A stretch of DNA of 64,000 bases from Lichtheimia corymbifera B2541 (lineage: Eukaryota > Mucoromycota > Mucoromycetes > Mucorales > Lichtheimiaceae): positions 186,001-250,000 of the forward strand of contig JNEU01001130.1 of assembly GCA_000697475.1 (NCBI GenBank). The letters are read 5' to 3'. The position numbers and the translations under genes were made by a program. Below, piece after piece: positions 36,900-49,328 of the stretch; within the stretch, counting starts at the first letter, position 1; every line of letters begins with the position of its first letter. Below the pieces are notes generated by a model that saw only the letters and a program-made list of their open reading frames with translations, was not told where the DNA came from and ran no database searches.

Positions 36900-38726
36900 A
36901 TGTCATACCTTGATCCTTCCCAAGCTACTGCTACTTTGGCTACCTACAAGGAGCGTGATGGTTTGTCTGTTGACCAATTGTTGGATCCTCAACTGAGCGG
37001 TGGCTTGACCTACAATGATTTCTTGGTCCTCCCTGGTTATGTTGACTTTCCCGCAAGCCAGGCTTCATTGTCGACCAAGATCACCAAGAACATCACTTTG
37101 AACTCCCCATTGATGTCTTCTCCCATGGATACTGTCACTGAGACTGAGATGGCAATTGCTATGGCTGTAAGTGGATCTACTTTTTTTGATTTGTCAAAAG
37201 GTGTCGGGAAAGGATTTGACACAAGCCTCATCCCGGCATAAAAAACATGTGGGGGATATGTGTGGGTGGGATCGGCAGGTGATCCGAGAGCAATGCAAAC
37301 TTAATTTTGTCATGTATCGATTCTATAGCTTTTGGGTGGTATTGGTATTATCCATAACAATTGCCCTCCTGAGGAACAAGCTGCTATGGTCCAAAAGGTC
37401 AAAAAGTTCGAGAATGGCTTCATCACTGATCCTGTTGTCTTGTCTCCCAACCACACTGTTGCTGATGTCAAGGAGATCAAGGAAAAGTCGGGTTTCTGCG
37501 GTATTCCCATTACAGGTATGGATCGGGATTGTAAGCGTGGGTGGTGGTCTGTGGTCGTGTGCCACATGCACAACGTTTCTCTTACACACATTTATTTTCC
37601 CAATATAGAAAACGGTCAATTGCAGAGCAAGCTCGTTGGTATTGTCACTGCTCGTGATATCCAATTCCACACAGATGACTCCTCCCCTCTCAAGGATATT
37701 ATGACCAAGGATCTTGTTGTTGCCAAGACTGGTGTGACTCTTGCTCAAGCCAACGAGATTTTGAAGGATTCCAAAAAGGGCAAGCTTCCTATTGTCGATG
37801 AGAACGGTGCTCTTGTTGCCTTGTTGTCTCGCTCTGATTTGCTCAAGAACCAAGAATACCCATTGGCTTCCAAGAAGCCCCAATCCAAGCAATTGTTGGT
37901 TGGTGCTGCTGTTGGCACTCGTCCCGATGATAAGGATCGTCTTGCTCTTTTGGTTGAAGCTGGTCTTGATGTTGTCGTCCTTGACTCTTCCCAAGGCAAC
38001 TCCATTTACCAAATCGAGATGCTCAAGTGGGTCAAGCAAACTTATCCTCAACTCGAAGTGATCGCTGGCAACGTTGTTACTCGTGAGCAAGCTGCCAACC
38101 TTATTGCTGCTGGTGCTGATGGTCTTCGTATTGGTATGGGTTCTGGCTCCATTTGTATCACTCAAGAAGTTATGGCTTGTGGTCGTCCCCAAGCTACCGC
38201 TGTTCGTCGTGTCTCTGAATTTGCTGCTCGCTTTGGTGTTCCCACCATTGCTGATGGTGGTATTGGCAACGTCGGTCACATTGTCAAGGCTATTGCTCTT
38301 GGTGCCTCTGCTGTCATGATGGGTGGTCTTTTGGCTGGTACTACTGAAGCTCCTGGTGAATACTTTTACCATGAAGGTCAACGTCTCAAGCGTTACCGTG
38401 GTATGGGTTCCATTGATGCTATGAGCAACAAGGGCGGTAAGGATGGTAATGCTGCTACCAAGCGTTACTTTAGCGAAGGTGATACCGTCAAGGTGGCTCA
38501 AGGTGTTGTTGGAAACGTCGTTGACAAGGGCTCTGTTCGCAAGTTTGTTCCTTACCTTATCACTGGTCTTCAACACTCGCTTCAAGATATGGGTGTTCGT
38601 AGCATTAATGAGTTGCAAACCAAGGTCACTGAAGGTGTTGTTCGTTTCGAAAAGCGTACTGCCTCTGCCCAAATGGAAGGTGGTGTCCACGGCTTGCACA
38701 GCTATGAAAAGAAGCTCTTCCAATAA
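36900..38726 (+). CDS. Inosine-5'-monophosphate dehydrogenase
   Basis: Three exons (36900-37166, 37329-37515, 37609-38726), 523 residues. The N-terminal barrel start [16 protein letters not shown] is followed by two CBS domains (about 115-235: [35 protein letters not shown]). The active-site loop [13 protein letters not shown] holds the catalytic cysteine at about 334 (331 in human IMPDH2). Then come VPTIADGGI, the phosphate-binding [15 protein letters not shown], and the YRGMGS flap. Family knowledge: NAD-dependent oxidation of IMP to XMP, the rate-limiting step of guanine nucleotide synthesis and the target of mycophenolic acid. Strong codon bias (GGT, GCT, CTT) suggests high expression. 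A TATA box lies upstream. Confidence 0.97.
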
Positions 38727-39868
38727 TTTATACATTATTCTCGTGTCATCCACTCTTAACCCCACATCTTGCACAACATGTACATATTCATTCATTTTAC
38801 TGTACGCAACAAACACATTACAAATACAATGCAAAGGATTTAACATCTTCCATATAACTCTATGTGTTGGGGTGGGTGATCTATTTTATGGTAAATGAGG
38901 AGGGGGAATACAGGTTGTCTTTCTTTTACTCTTTTCACCAGAGTGCAATGGAACGATCGAACACTGCAATCAAGTAGCGGTCCTTCAGATCACGCATACC
39001 AGGAATCAGATCCACAGTTCTTGGCGACATGCACTGAGCAACCCATCAGAAGCTATTGGCAGCAACACCTTTCAGTGCCCTGAGTCCTCTTCAGCTGGTG
39101 GATAACGCAGTAATTGGCCTCCTGTGTGTATCAATATCAGCCATCAACGACTCTTCAGCAACCAATAAAGCGATCAACACGTATTATGTCGTCAGTAAAA
39201 CCTATCGACCCAACCCATCAAATATTCATGCCATCGCCACCAATGATTGCCAACATACATCATGGCCAGAGAGATAACGGACCATATTCGCCACAGCATG
39301 CGTGATACATGAATGCCTTCAATGAGGACCCTGATCACAACCATAGTAGTAACTAGCAGCCTAATTAGACATCACCTCTCCTACATAAAGACGTTCAACT
39401 TGCAATACAATTTGATATGTAACTGCTGGCTCTCGAGGTGTATTCATGCAGATAATCCTATTACCATATTAGGTTTCGTGCCAAAAAAGCTATATATGCG
39501 AATTATCGTGTCATAAAGCTATCATGTCGATTGTTGGGAAAGGTCATTTATTCATCCATTTCGAACAGCTTGGAGAAACGATCATGGATCGATTGTCATC
39601 TATTGAAGTTGGGGACGTGTTGAGAAAATGGGCGTGTTATGTGACCGTGTGGAAGTGTGTGATATGCTAAAAAAGGTTGATTTTCTTTTTTCACAACCTC
39701 TTTTCCTCTCTCTCTCTCACCCTCTCTTTTTTACCCTTCTTCATACACACCTTTTGACCGGTGCTTTTTCTTTGAAACAAAAAAGATCCACTCTATCATC
39801 TATGGTAATATCATGCATGTCTGTGCTCGAGATTCATGTGTTGACCACTTTTCCATCCACTATCCTCC
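38727..39868. other. Intergenic, no gene seen
   Basis: 1.1 kb of AT-rich unique sequence. A pyrimidine tract at 39690-39740 precedes the Myb/SANT-like gene and is probably its leader. Confidence 0.6.
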
Positions 39869-40840
39869 ATGACGTGTCAAAATCAAAAGGAGGCCGATAA
39901 CAATCACGAAAGTACGCCATCCTCGTCAACTCAAGACACCAGGAGCATCATAGAGGACCAAGATCAAAAAGAGACCATGTTACTCAGAAGAAAGCGACCC
40001 CATCGAATTTCCAGCGATGACGATGATGATCAAGATGACACTGACGATGGTTATCAAACAACACAATCAACATCCAATGCCCAGAACAGAGCTCTTCCAG
40101 CACGAGTAGAGTTTGATCGTATCATATTGGAGGAAACACTACGAGTGAATCCCTTTCGTGCTCCACACGGCACCAAAAAACATGCATGGAAGCAGGTGGC
40201 TGATAATGTCAAGGCGAAGCGCTCGGGTAGTGGTAGTGATGCATCAATGACAGGCGTCTATGTCAGGAACCGGGTTTATTATTTGATAAATACGCCCAAA
40301 GCCAGTGCAGAGCTTGAACAGTTGCGTCGAAAGGTGATTGAAGAGGTAGGTATCAACACCCTCACAGACTCTTCTCTTTGTGACTAATAATGGCTGTATA
40401 TATAGAAAAACAACAGCGAGGGATCAGTGGTGCAAAGGTCAAGCCGTTCCAGCGTATCATCATCAAGTGATGTTTTAGCATCCCCAAACACGCCTAATCC
40501 TGTAACAGTGCAACAACATCAACAAAGGCAATCTCTTGTATTCCCGACTACGCCTATTCCTGGACAAGCCCATCCAAGACTATCTATTTCCTTGAACCAT
40601 AGTGCAGCATTAGCGCCATCCATATCCTCTTCATCAAGAATGTCTTCGGATCATCAACTTGAGCAACGATGGCGCTATCTGGAATCGCGCACACAATACT
40701 TGGAACAACGTACTCAATACCTCGAACCGCGACTTGCTGCTTTGGAAACGGCAACAACCAATCTTTTCGCGCTGTTTTCGGATCATCAAACAAGCATTCA
40801 TGATCAGCTACAACAAATTAACGGAGTCAGTGAGCCTTGA
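39869..40840 (+). CDS. Myb/SANT-like (trihelix-type) protein with coiled-coil tail, putative
   Basis: Two exons (39869-40345 and 40406-40840), 303 residues. The first 65 residues are acidic and serine-rich. The segment EFDRIILEETLRVNPFRAP, followed by GTKKHAWKQVADNVKAK and VYVRNRVYYLI, follows a SANT/trihelix pattern: aromatic helix 1, W in helix 2, R-x-R in helix 3. The C-terminal part carries a tandem heptad-like segment YLESRTQYLEQRTQYLEPR, suggesting oligomerisation. Function as a DNA-binding regulator is inferred from this pattern only; no named orthologue is claimed. Confidence 0.6.
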
Positions 40841-41399
40841 GCATAATGTTCACATTATTGTCATGGCTGGCGTTCGAGTCTATGCAGCACACACTCTTAT
40901 CAGATTAGCACCATTGTTACATCATGATCATGTTTATGGATATTCAGCAATCAATAGCAGAATGAACAATACTTTATAACTCTTTAAGTACATAAGGGGT
41001 GGATTTAGGATTAAAAAGGGTTGCGGTGATTGTATGGTGTTGTTGGTTGTATCGATCATCATATACCACTTGGTACTATGGTATGATAATAAAGCAGAAG
41101 TATATCATTTATTCGAAACATGATAAGAAAGAAAGACGCTATATGGGTGATGTAGAGTATGCTTTCAATAAGCTGTGGCGATTCGAGATTAGGAATGCGT
41201 GAAACAGTGATTGCTGTCAGAAACCGACTCCATGAAAACAAAGATTGCCAGCTGGATCCTCGCTCCGAAAAGCTAAGTACATTGCTGCTTGTTGATGACA
41301 CGATACACCGCCCATAAAAAGAGACATAAGCTGTGGCTGATACTATCAACCGTACCAAGGAGACCGAATGCAATTTGCTGACACCTATGATATAAGCAA
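40841..41399. other. Intergenic, no gene seen
   Basis: Holds the 3' flank of the Myb/SANT-like gene. Minus-strand hydrophobic fragments (such as LFLWAVYRVINKQQ near 41290-41330) are interrupted by stops and may belong to the decayed frame that follows. Confidence 0.45.
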
Positions 41400-42480
41400 C
41401 ATAACCTTCAGTAGAAGCACGCAGAAGACGCTGGGACGATACGTACTTATTGGGGATCAGATACGCAATGATCCACTAGAAATGCCGCCGAGGGAATAAT
41501 AAAGATGCAATGCCAAAGAATGCCAAGGTACTAGTACACTGTCCCTCCTTCGCTGACTGACTTTGGTACCACATAGATCCCGCACGTTGCCAATAGATAT
41601 ATCCATCTTCTTCTCTCCAAGTCGCACAAGAATAGATGAGCCTTTCATGGTGGTGTCTTGTACTTGGTAGCCCGCCGTACGAGCAGAAGACGCGTGTTTA
41701 ATGTAGTTTCTCATGGCACCGTGATTGGCACATTCCCAACTAGCACAACGTGGTCGTCTCCTGCCAAGACATGATAAATGGGATTCTTGACGTCCTGTGC
41801 AATATAGCCGCGCGAGAGCCTGCAACTTTATTTCTTTCGTAAGTACACTTGACCGCGACAAATTCCAGAGTAGGCACCTTTACCTTGTGGTTGTTCTCAA
41901 AGCCATCCTTCCTTCATGTGGCCTTATATCCATGCCATCGATAATATGCCGATGCTAGCTTATTATAAAGGTCGTTAATTAACAGCACTTGATTTGTAGG
42001 TCCGATACCATGCGTACCAGTGAAACATATGCGGGGCGTTCTTGCTTTGAGATGTTGCTGTCTCTGATACCACAATCCAACGTACTCAAGCTATAATGAA
42101 TGCAGCGTAAGATAACAGCAAGGTACGGTGACAATGCTTGCTTTTTGTATAAACATACCCAGAGTAACTCTTTGATTACAAGCATAGAAAGAATACACAC
42201 GACCCGCCCTGAACTTGTATAAACAAGAAAACAGAAAACTGCCCGTATACTATAGAATTAGAACGTCAAACCGAATAATAAAGTAATGCAGTGATGGAAC
42301 GTACACGTTGTATTGGAATGGAAGCTTGGGTCATGCGTAGATCGCGTGCGCGTACTTGCTGTAACTGGGAAGTGTCGCCATGAGCCACCTGTTCACTCAA
42401 TCGACGCTGTACATTGAAGGCAATGCCAACTTTTAATGCGTTATTGTCTGTAAATGGAGAACTAGCATACCTTGCTTCGA
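41400..42480 (-). pseudogene. Decayed or unresolved minus-strand gene
   Basis: Several minus-strand stretches look coding but cannot be joined into one frame. From 5' to 3' they include RRLSEQVAHGDTSQLQQV (about 42405-42350), a hydrophobic piece VVCILSMLVIKELLW joined across a GT-AG intron to LEYVGLWYQRQQHLKART (about 42210-42030), YYRWHGYKAT then a stop, and a later piece VKNPIYHVLAGDDHVVLVG (about 41790-41720) also ending in a stop. Hydrophobic segments follow (GILWHCIFIIPSAAFLV). In-frame stops and a shifting frame suggest a pseudogene, though an unusual intron set is possible. I do not recognise the parent family. Confidence 0.35.
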
Positions 42481-42959
42481 GAAGTGGAAGTGAAGAAGGA
42501 GCTCGTTGTCGCCTCTCACTCTTCCATATTTGTGCACTCTACGCCACCCCCCGCTTGCTTGCTACAATTACTGCTGTGCATATACACCTTAGCAAACATC
42601 CTATACACTCAGATCAATATAATTCCCACAATTTGAGATTTCACTTGAACACCATTCCTTGTGATTAGGCTATACACGGTTTCACTGTGGCGGGATTGTG
42701 AGTCTATCGGGGTCCGTGCGCTCTTATGCAGATCGACTCCTGGGTTTGAAAAACCAACATACGACAACTCCCCAACCAACATAGAAGAATGCCAATATCT
42801 TTCATTGCCATTGACATAATGGATAGCATTTCCATGGTTGGATGTTGTTTACACACCTTACTTACAATCATCCTCCCATTTGTGCAACAACCTGTAAAGT
42901 GCATGCGCGTGTAGCCACCACGTGCCATTTCACTTAGTTCACCTTGCTAATAGTTCTCT
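42481..42959. other. Intergenic, no gene seen
   Basis: Unique AT-rich sequence between the decayed frame and the repeat copy. Nothing recognised. Confidence 0.5.
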
Positions 42960-43740
42960 CAACATAATCCATTAGCAGTAACAAGTTCCATCACGCTTAC
43001 AGGAGCATAGTTAAAACATAAAGTCACATGTGATTCAGAACTTTACAATAAAGCGTGAGGTCTTCAATAGAACAAAGTTGCTCAGCGGGGTCGAAAGCAT
43101 ATACTGTCCAACTCTCATATTCATCGTGGCCAATCGCTGATTTCGCACTGTCGCCACCAGCCAAAGTGGACTGTGGGTCGACCTCTTGAATTTTTTTTTT
43201 CGACTTTGGCTGGTGGCGACATTGCGAAATCAGCGATTGGCGAGCTGGATTGTGAAACTTCTACACAGGGTGCGCTAGACCCCCACGAGCAATATTGTTC
43301 GATTGAAGACCTCATGTTTCATTGTAAAGTTTAGAAATACAGGTACCTTTATGTTTTTATATATGCTGAAAAGCATGATGCTATATGGAGAGTGGTGTGT
43401 GTTCATTGTGAAGTATCATGCAAATGAGCTGTGTTGCACAAGCACGCCCCTGCGCATCTTCCGCTCTATCAGGGTCAATCTCTTCACAATGAACAAACAC
43501 CACTTGTCACATATCATCACGCTTATAGCATATGTAAAAACATAAAGGTGCCTGTATCTCTAAACTTTACAATGAAACGTGGGGTCTTCAATCGAACGAT
43601 ATTGCTCGCCTGGGTGTAGCGCACCTTGGGTGCAAGTTTCACGATCCCGCTTGCCAATCCCTGATTTTAAGTTACACGTGACTTTATGTTTTAGCTATGC
43701 TCCTGTAAGTGTGGAGTTATATGAAAAGTGGTCTTGATTT
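42960..43740. repeat. Internal copy of the terminal palindromic repeat
   Basis: A palindrome centred near 43186 has arms carrying the CCACCAGCCAAAGT core and the GTCGAC loop seen at 137 and 1313. Module copies begin at 43048 and 43572. The GATGCGCAGGGGCGTG-type spacer block is present in reverse orientation (about 43440-43475). The copy is shorter and more diverged than the terminal ones and lies in a gene-poor interval. Confidence 0.85.
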
Positions 43741-44160
43741 ATTGTCAACTGCACCACCGCCCTATAACGGTGAAGATGCGGATGCACCTCTTTGTGTAAC
43801 AAAATGAGAGAGCTCAATGCTATTGGTTGAGAATGCATGATGTACCTTTTTCCTATGATAAGGTCTTCGTATGAAGTACCGCATGATGCCAATGATGGTA
43901 AGTGCATCCGAAGGTGTCTTTTTGTCTTCAAGTACATCAAGTGCATTACACCGCATTGTGCTCATTGATACACCATGACCGTGATGATCAAAATGACTAT
44001 GGTTATAAAAGAACAGCATGAGGAATATAAGTCTTTTTAATAAGGGGATGGACTTGAGACCATAACGTACTAGATAGCAAATAAAGGAAGAAAAGAAAAG
44101 AATATAAAGACAAAGATATTTTAAAAAGGGGATTGGGATAAAGGGTATAGCATAAAAGAT
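43741..44160. other. Intergenic, 3' flank of TBC gene
   Basis: Its first part still resembles the repeat edge (GGTGAAGATGCGGATGCACC). The remainder is AT-rich, with no gene seen. Confidence 0.5.
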
Positions 44161-47100
44161 TTAGACATGTTGTGGTTCCTCAACAAGATTGGCATTGGTG
44201 ATGGGCGTGGGAGCGTTTCCCTTGTTACCATTAGTAGCTGCAGGAGAAGTGGTGTTACCAAAAAGACGAGAATACATGCTGGATCGCTTGGACGAGATAC
44301 CCGATCCACAAGAAGTGATACTATCAGTAGAGACACGACCTGGTTCGCAAGTGGGTGGCAAGCTCATACGACTCCCCGCCGATAACATGGAGTTACGCAT
44401 CGAACGTCGTCGAGAAGGTGGTGGATGAGAAAGGCGTGGCGAAGAAGGGCATGATTCATATTCGGCAAGTTTGCACTTGGTCTCGGCCAATAACTTTTCC
44501 AATTCACGGCATCGCAATTCGCTTTCAACGTACTTTTTCTGATACTCGCTATTGCTGCTACCAGCAGCCTCTGACTGTTGTTGTTGTTGTTCCTCTTGTT
44601 CCTTGTTGGTACCAAATAAAGTTTGATGTGCAGCAAAGACTTCTTCCGTAAAGGAACCTCGTGGCATCAAGTATTCTCGCTTCTCTTGTTCAAGCTCGGC
44701 AATACGACGTTCCAATTGTTCCACTTGTTTAGCCAATGCCAACTTTTCGACTTGCAACTCGGAACATGTCTTTTTAGCAGCCATCAATTTCTCTTCCATT
44801 TCATGGTTCTCGTCCTCAATCGCTTCATGTTCCTCAAGGAGCTGTTCTCGTGTCAGGCCTAGCGTTTCCACTTCAGCTTGTAACTCGGCTTGCTTGTTGA
44901 GTAATTCGCGGTGGGCATCACGTGCCGATTCCAATTGGCGTGAAAGTTGTTCATGCTTCTCGTTCAAGTCATTGTATTTTTCACGTAATTGGATATTGAG
45001 CAACTTGACAGCCACCAATTCGTTGGTCATGCTGCTGCTATCATCTTGGTTCTGTTGTTCATTCTCCTCGTCATCTTCTTCCATTGTTGTCTTTTTGGGT
45101 TGGGTGGTTGAGTCCAAAGCACCAGCGATCAAAGCACCAAAATCACCGCTCATACGCAACGAATCAACAAAGGAATTGAATTCTGGATCATGTTCCAATT
45201 GTTCAAGACGAGTAGCATTGCTATCTTCCTGAGTAGGACTAGCAAGAGCAGCAGCAGCCATTGTGTTGGCAGAGCTGGTGGATGCATTCAGCTTACTCTT
45301 GTACTTGCGAATACGTTTTTCAAGCGCTTGGTTACGTTTGGCAAGTTGTTGACGTTCCGATTCACGATCCATATCACGCATTTTGAGGGCCATCATCTCT
45401 TCCGATAACTGCGAGTGCTCTTTTTGAAGTTGGGACAAGGCCAATACGAGGTCTTCGATTTGTTGGTGGAGCATTTGTTGACCTGCAGCACCAGTACCAC
45501 TACTGATACTACTCGTACTAGCACGACCTGTAGTGGCTGCAAATGTTGGGCTGGTGGGTGACATGACAGGTGATGCAGGTTGCTCAACGACTACTGAACG
45601 ATTCTGAGAAGCAGATGCCCATGAAAACCATGATTCACGCTTATTCTTGGTAGGTTTGTTGTTGTTGGCTTTAATGGCTGCTGCTGCTGATTGATCAAAA
45701 CGAATGGCAAGTACTTGTTGGGCACGTGACTTTTCTTGTTCAAGCTCCTTGCGATGTTGAGCGGCAATGCTATCGACTTTGCTTCGCGTAATCACATTGC
45801 TGAGAGCCATGGCATCACCAATCACAGATTCTGGATCAGATGAAAAGCCTTCTTCATAAGGACGGCGCGAGGACAAGTACATCATCAGCTTTTCAAAGTC
45901 ATTGATCTGCATCAGGGTATCTTGATTCTTTTGCATCACTGCTACAGCCACACGTGTGATGGTTTCAATGGCACCTTCGGCAAACACCAAGTCGTAAATA
46001 CGCAAGACAAGATCGATAGGGAAAGAATATGCAAATAGAGTCAAGAACCACTGGGAAGCATACATTGCTGGGTGGACAGAATGCTCATTCAAATGGGCTG
46101 ATAATTCCGGGCATAGTTGTGCAAGGAGCACTGAAAACTGATGCAAACGTAAATGTAAACCTTCCATGTTGAGAGTAAACATAGTGCGCATGTCATATGT
46201 CTCCATGAGTCTATTTTTATAAAAAAAAAAAAGGTTAAGTAACTGCCATTGACAGCTCACGTGCTTTGTTTTACTCACCTGACAAATACACAAAAGGCAT
46301 CTTTTTCTGGCATCTGTCAAACGTAGTAGTATGGCATGTGAGTGGGTGGTGTGGTGAACGAATGTTACAACAACTTACTGTCATCAACAATGGGCCAACG
46401 AGGAAAGCAAGTCCTTGGCAATAACCAACATGAGCATCATAGACGCTGTAAGCACGTAGCAATCGTCCCATGGCTTGTTGTCCTTCACCACCATCAGCCT
46501 TGAACATGTCGACTTGAGGAAAAGTGCGAGATAGATCACGTTGAATGACACGTTCATAAGGTGAGGAGGAAGGTGAGTGTTCCAATACCAGCTTATCATA
46601 AATGGATTCAAGGTGGGTAGCTGATGATTGTGACATGGCACGCCAAACGACACCACGTAGACGATCCGGGATACCGCCATGGCTCAATTTGGCTACCAAT
46701 AAATGGGGTAACTTTGTAGCAGCACCAGAAAAATCCTCAACGAGATATTCCCAGAATTCCCAATCGTTATTGTTATTGTCGTGATCGCCTTGTTGAACAA
46801 GGTTGCGGACCGTGTTGAAATCAGCCTTGAGCTTATTAGATTCGATGCAGACGGACTTTGGGTCGGCACTTAAAAGTGCATTTTGTCGCTCGAGACGTGC
46901 AAGCAAGTAATCTTCGGAAGCCTAAATAACACACACAGCTTTGTAGATCAGTCACCAGCCAAAAGTTAATATCCAAATATATTCATTTCTCGTACCTGAG
47001 GAGAGAGTTGTGCATTTTCCATCTCGAGTCTTTCCATTGTTGGATTGTTGGATGTTGTCTTTTCATTGTCAATAGGCGTGGTTGTAGATGAAGAGTCAGT

Positions 47101-47463
47101 CGTGCTCGAGTCGTTGGTCATCGAGGGTGGTGTTGTACAAGTTGGATGTGTGATTTGGCAATACAACTTTAGTTTCTCTGTCGATGCTGGAATACGTCGT
47201 CGTTCAGCAAGTGTTGTAGTTGTCGAACGCGACTTGCGTGGAAAAGCTTGTGATTCTGGTAAAGGTGGCGACATATCAGCAGCAGTAGACGACTTTGAAG
47301 GCTGGGGAAACTGAGTGAGATGGTCCAAATTCGCAGCATGCAACACCTCATCGACCGAGACGGGGCGATCAACTTGTTGCAAATGTCGTAGCCGGTCGAG
47401 TACTTCTGGAGTCAGCTTCAAAGGCTGTTGCTGCTGTTGGTGTTGAGGTTCAGCGGCCAACAT
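44161..47463 (-). CDS. TBC-domain Rab GTPase-activating protein with long coiled coil (Gyp5/EVI5-like)
   Basis: Four exons: 47463-46996, 46921-46379, 46313-46279 (35 nt) and 46210-44161, giving 1031 residues. The N-terminal 155 residues are low-complexity. The TBC domain (about 205-420) begins at LSHGGIPDRLRGVVWRAMS and has the two catalytic fingers: arginine in VIQRDLSRTFP and glutamine in VGYCQGLAFLV. A coiled coil of more than 300 residues follows (EDLVLALSQLQKEHSQLSEE; LREKYNDLNEKHEQLSRQLE). The tail is basic and serine-rich. Family knowledge: accelerates GTP hydrolysis by Rab proteins in secretory or endocytic traffic. The architecture (TBC then coiled coil) fits Gyp5/Gyl1 and EVI5. The specific Rab cannot be inferred. 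Confidence 0.9.
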
Positions 47464-48001
47464 GTATTAAAGGAATAAAATGTACGTGTGTAAGAAAGAG
47501 AGAGAGTAAGAGAGCACAGAGAGAAGTAGAGAAAAGGTAAATGCTTGGGAAAAGGAAAAAAGGGGAGTGGGGGAGAGAATGAGAATACACAGCACACAAC
47601 CACAACACACAAAAAGATGGGCTTGCTTTGGATGATGCTGCACACACAGGGGGTATTTAACGGGGTGCAGAAAAACGACAGCAACAAAAAATAAGATGAT
47701 GGTGGATGATGAAAAATGGGTTTGGTGCAACGTGCTACATTCCACAAAGCCTTTTTTACTCCTCCTCTTCTCTTACACGTTACCCACACACACACACACA
47801 CACCACATATTACACACAAGTAATGTTTATTACATAGAGATCGAATTTGACTGCTATTGCCACCCTGATCCATACATTTCAGTTTGTGCGTTTTCGATGC
47901 ATAAAGGAGACAAGGAGGAAAGGGGACCACAGCATTGATGGAGTTCGTACCGTTAGGCTCGTAATGCCCGCCTTTTTTTTTTTCCTTATCCTAATCCCAG
48001 C
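47464..48001. other. Intergenic: TBC gene promoter, velvet 3' flank
   Basis: The TBC leader is pyrimidine-rich in its sense direction (47490-47580). An AC repeat lies at 47785-47803. Cys- and Trp-rich minus frames here are low-complexity and not accepted as coding. Confidence 0.6.
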
Positions 48002-49135
48002 TCATTGGCTTGTCTGTCGCTGTTGCTGTTGCTGCTGCTGCTGCTGCTGTAGTTGCTGATCGTCCTTCTTGTCGCCATAGATACTATCACCCAATTTGCG
48101 GATACGTTTCTCTTTGCGTATAGACAACTTGATTCCTTGATTGGCAAAAGATCTTGACAAGGTTGTCGAATCTTAAAATAAAGCAATAGGCTACTGTCAG
48201 TATACATTGTATATAAACTATGGCCCCTCTCTCGCACTTTTTCTCTTCTCGATAGCCCCTTGATCTCTCCCCTTGACCCCCGTTCTTCCAAACCTGTCAT
48301 GCCAGGAAAAGTTTTGGGTGTATACACCGTAAATGGATCCGAAAACACCTCATTCAATACTTGGGTGCTCACCGTCAATGGTTCCCTATAATATATACAA
48401 CACGCGTGAGATTCAAAGGGGATCAACAACAACACCACAGGGTCCTTATCATCATCGTCATGCTGCTGCATAATAAAATGATGACCCCGCCGTAGACACT
48501 TACCCTGCCGACAAATCAATAAACAGGAACTTGAGACGATAACGACCTTCCGAGCGTACCGAGAGATCTTGAAAGACGAAAAAGATGCCTGGATCACCGT
48601 GGATATCGAGTAATTGGTATCCATTGGAAACGACGACACCGAGTAAATTACGATAGAGTACTGGTTCCTGAAAGCTAAGCACACCTTGTTGGGGTGGATG
48701 GATCGTCGCTGGGTGAAACACATGATCGCATAGGTGCTTGCCATCTTCAGAATACAGTTGGCACTGTACTACAAAGAGCCCAACATTATCCACAGTGCTA
48801 TACATGTATGTATATATATGTGCAAAACCTTAGCTTTCTCTCTCTATTCCTCCTATCAAAAAGCAACTTTACCTGACACGATGCAATGTCCCTTGCGTTT
48901 CCTTATGCAGCTGTAAAATCACAGGTGGGTCGATAGGTCGTTTATCCTTTTCGCCAAAGCCACATGATCGAGCACGAATGGGCTGTTGAACCACCACTAT
49001 GGTACGCATGTATATATCAATATGCCTGTACGCTTTACAATAAAACAAAGAGATACACTTGCCTAGTTGAAAGTGAACACTTGTTTGACTCGGTCGTATC
49101 AAGCCCAACGGTGGTGGAACACGAGTTTTCGTCAT
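48002..49135 (-). CDS. Velvet-domain regulator
   Basis: Five exons: 49135-49063, 48996-48873, 48797-48504, 48385-48294 and 48171-48002, giving 250 residues. The velvet domain fills most of the protein. VVVQQPIRARSCGFGEKDKR then PIDPPVILQL opens it. LFVVQCQLYSED, DHVFHPATI, FFVFQDLSVRSEGRYRLKF and YTPKTFPGMTDSTTLSRSFA with GIKLSIRKEKR close it. The first intron has a GC donor (G/GCAAGT, 49062). A polyglutamine run ends the chain. Family knowledge: velvet proteins (VosA, VelB, VeA) are NF-kB-like DNA-binding dimers controlling development and metabolism. Which subclass this is remains open; no long PEST tail is present, so VeA is unlikely. Confidence 0.9.
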
Positions 49136-49328
49136 CGAGACATGTGATTAGTTGACTTGAATCAGAAATTGCGTAAAAAGAGGGGGAGAAGAAAACAAAG
49201 AAAAAGGATAGGACTGAAAGAGATAGATATAAATAAAGACACATAACCACGTTGCATTGATGACTGGAGATGAGACTAATGGCTTTTTTATTTATACACA
49301 CAACATTATCAAAGAAGGGCCTACAGGT

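Noticed and set aside
37323..38846. 507-codon open frame on the minus strand, antisense to IMP dehydrogenase
   Set aside because: It mirrors the strongly biased codons of the IMP dehydrogenase exons, crosses an intron of that gene, and encodes a Ser/Thr/Asn-rich sequence with no domain. It is a shadow frame.
47418..47930. 170-codon Cys/Phe-rich minus frame upstream of the TBC gene
   Set aside because: Low-complexity pyrimidine and CA-repeat translation in the TBC promoter and leader; no ATG context or domain.
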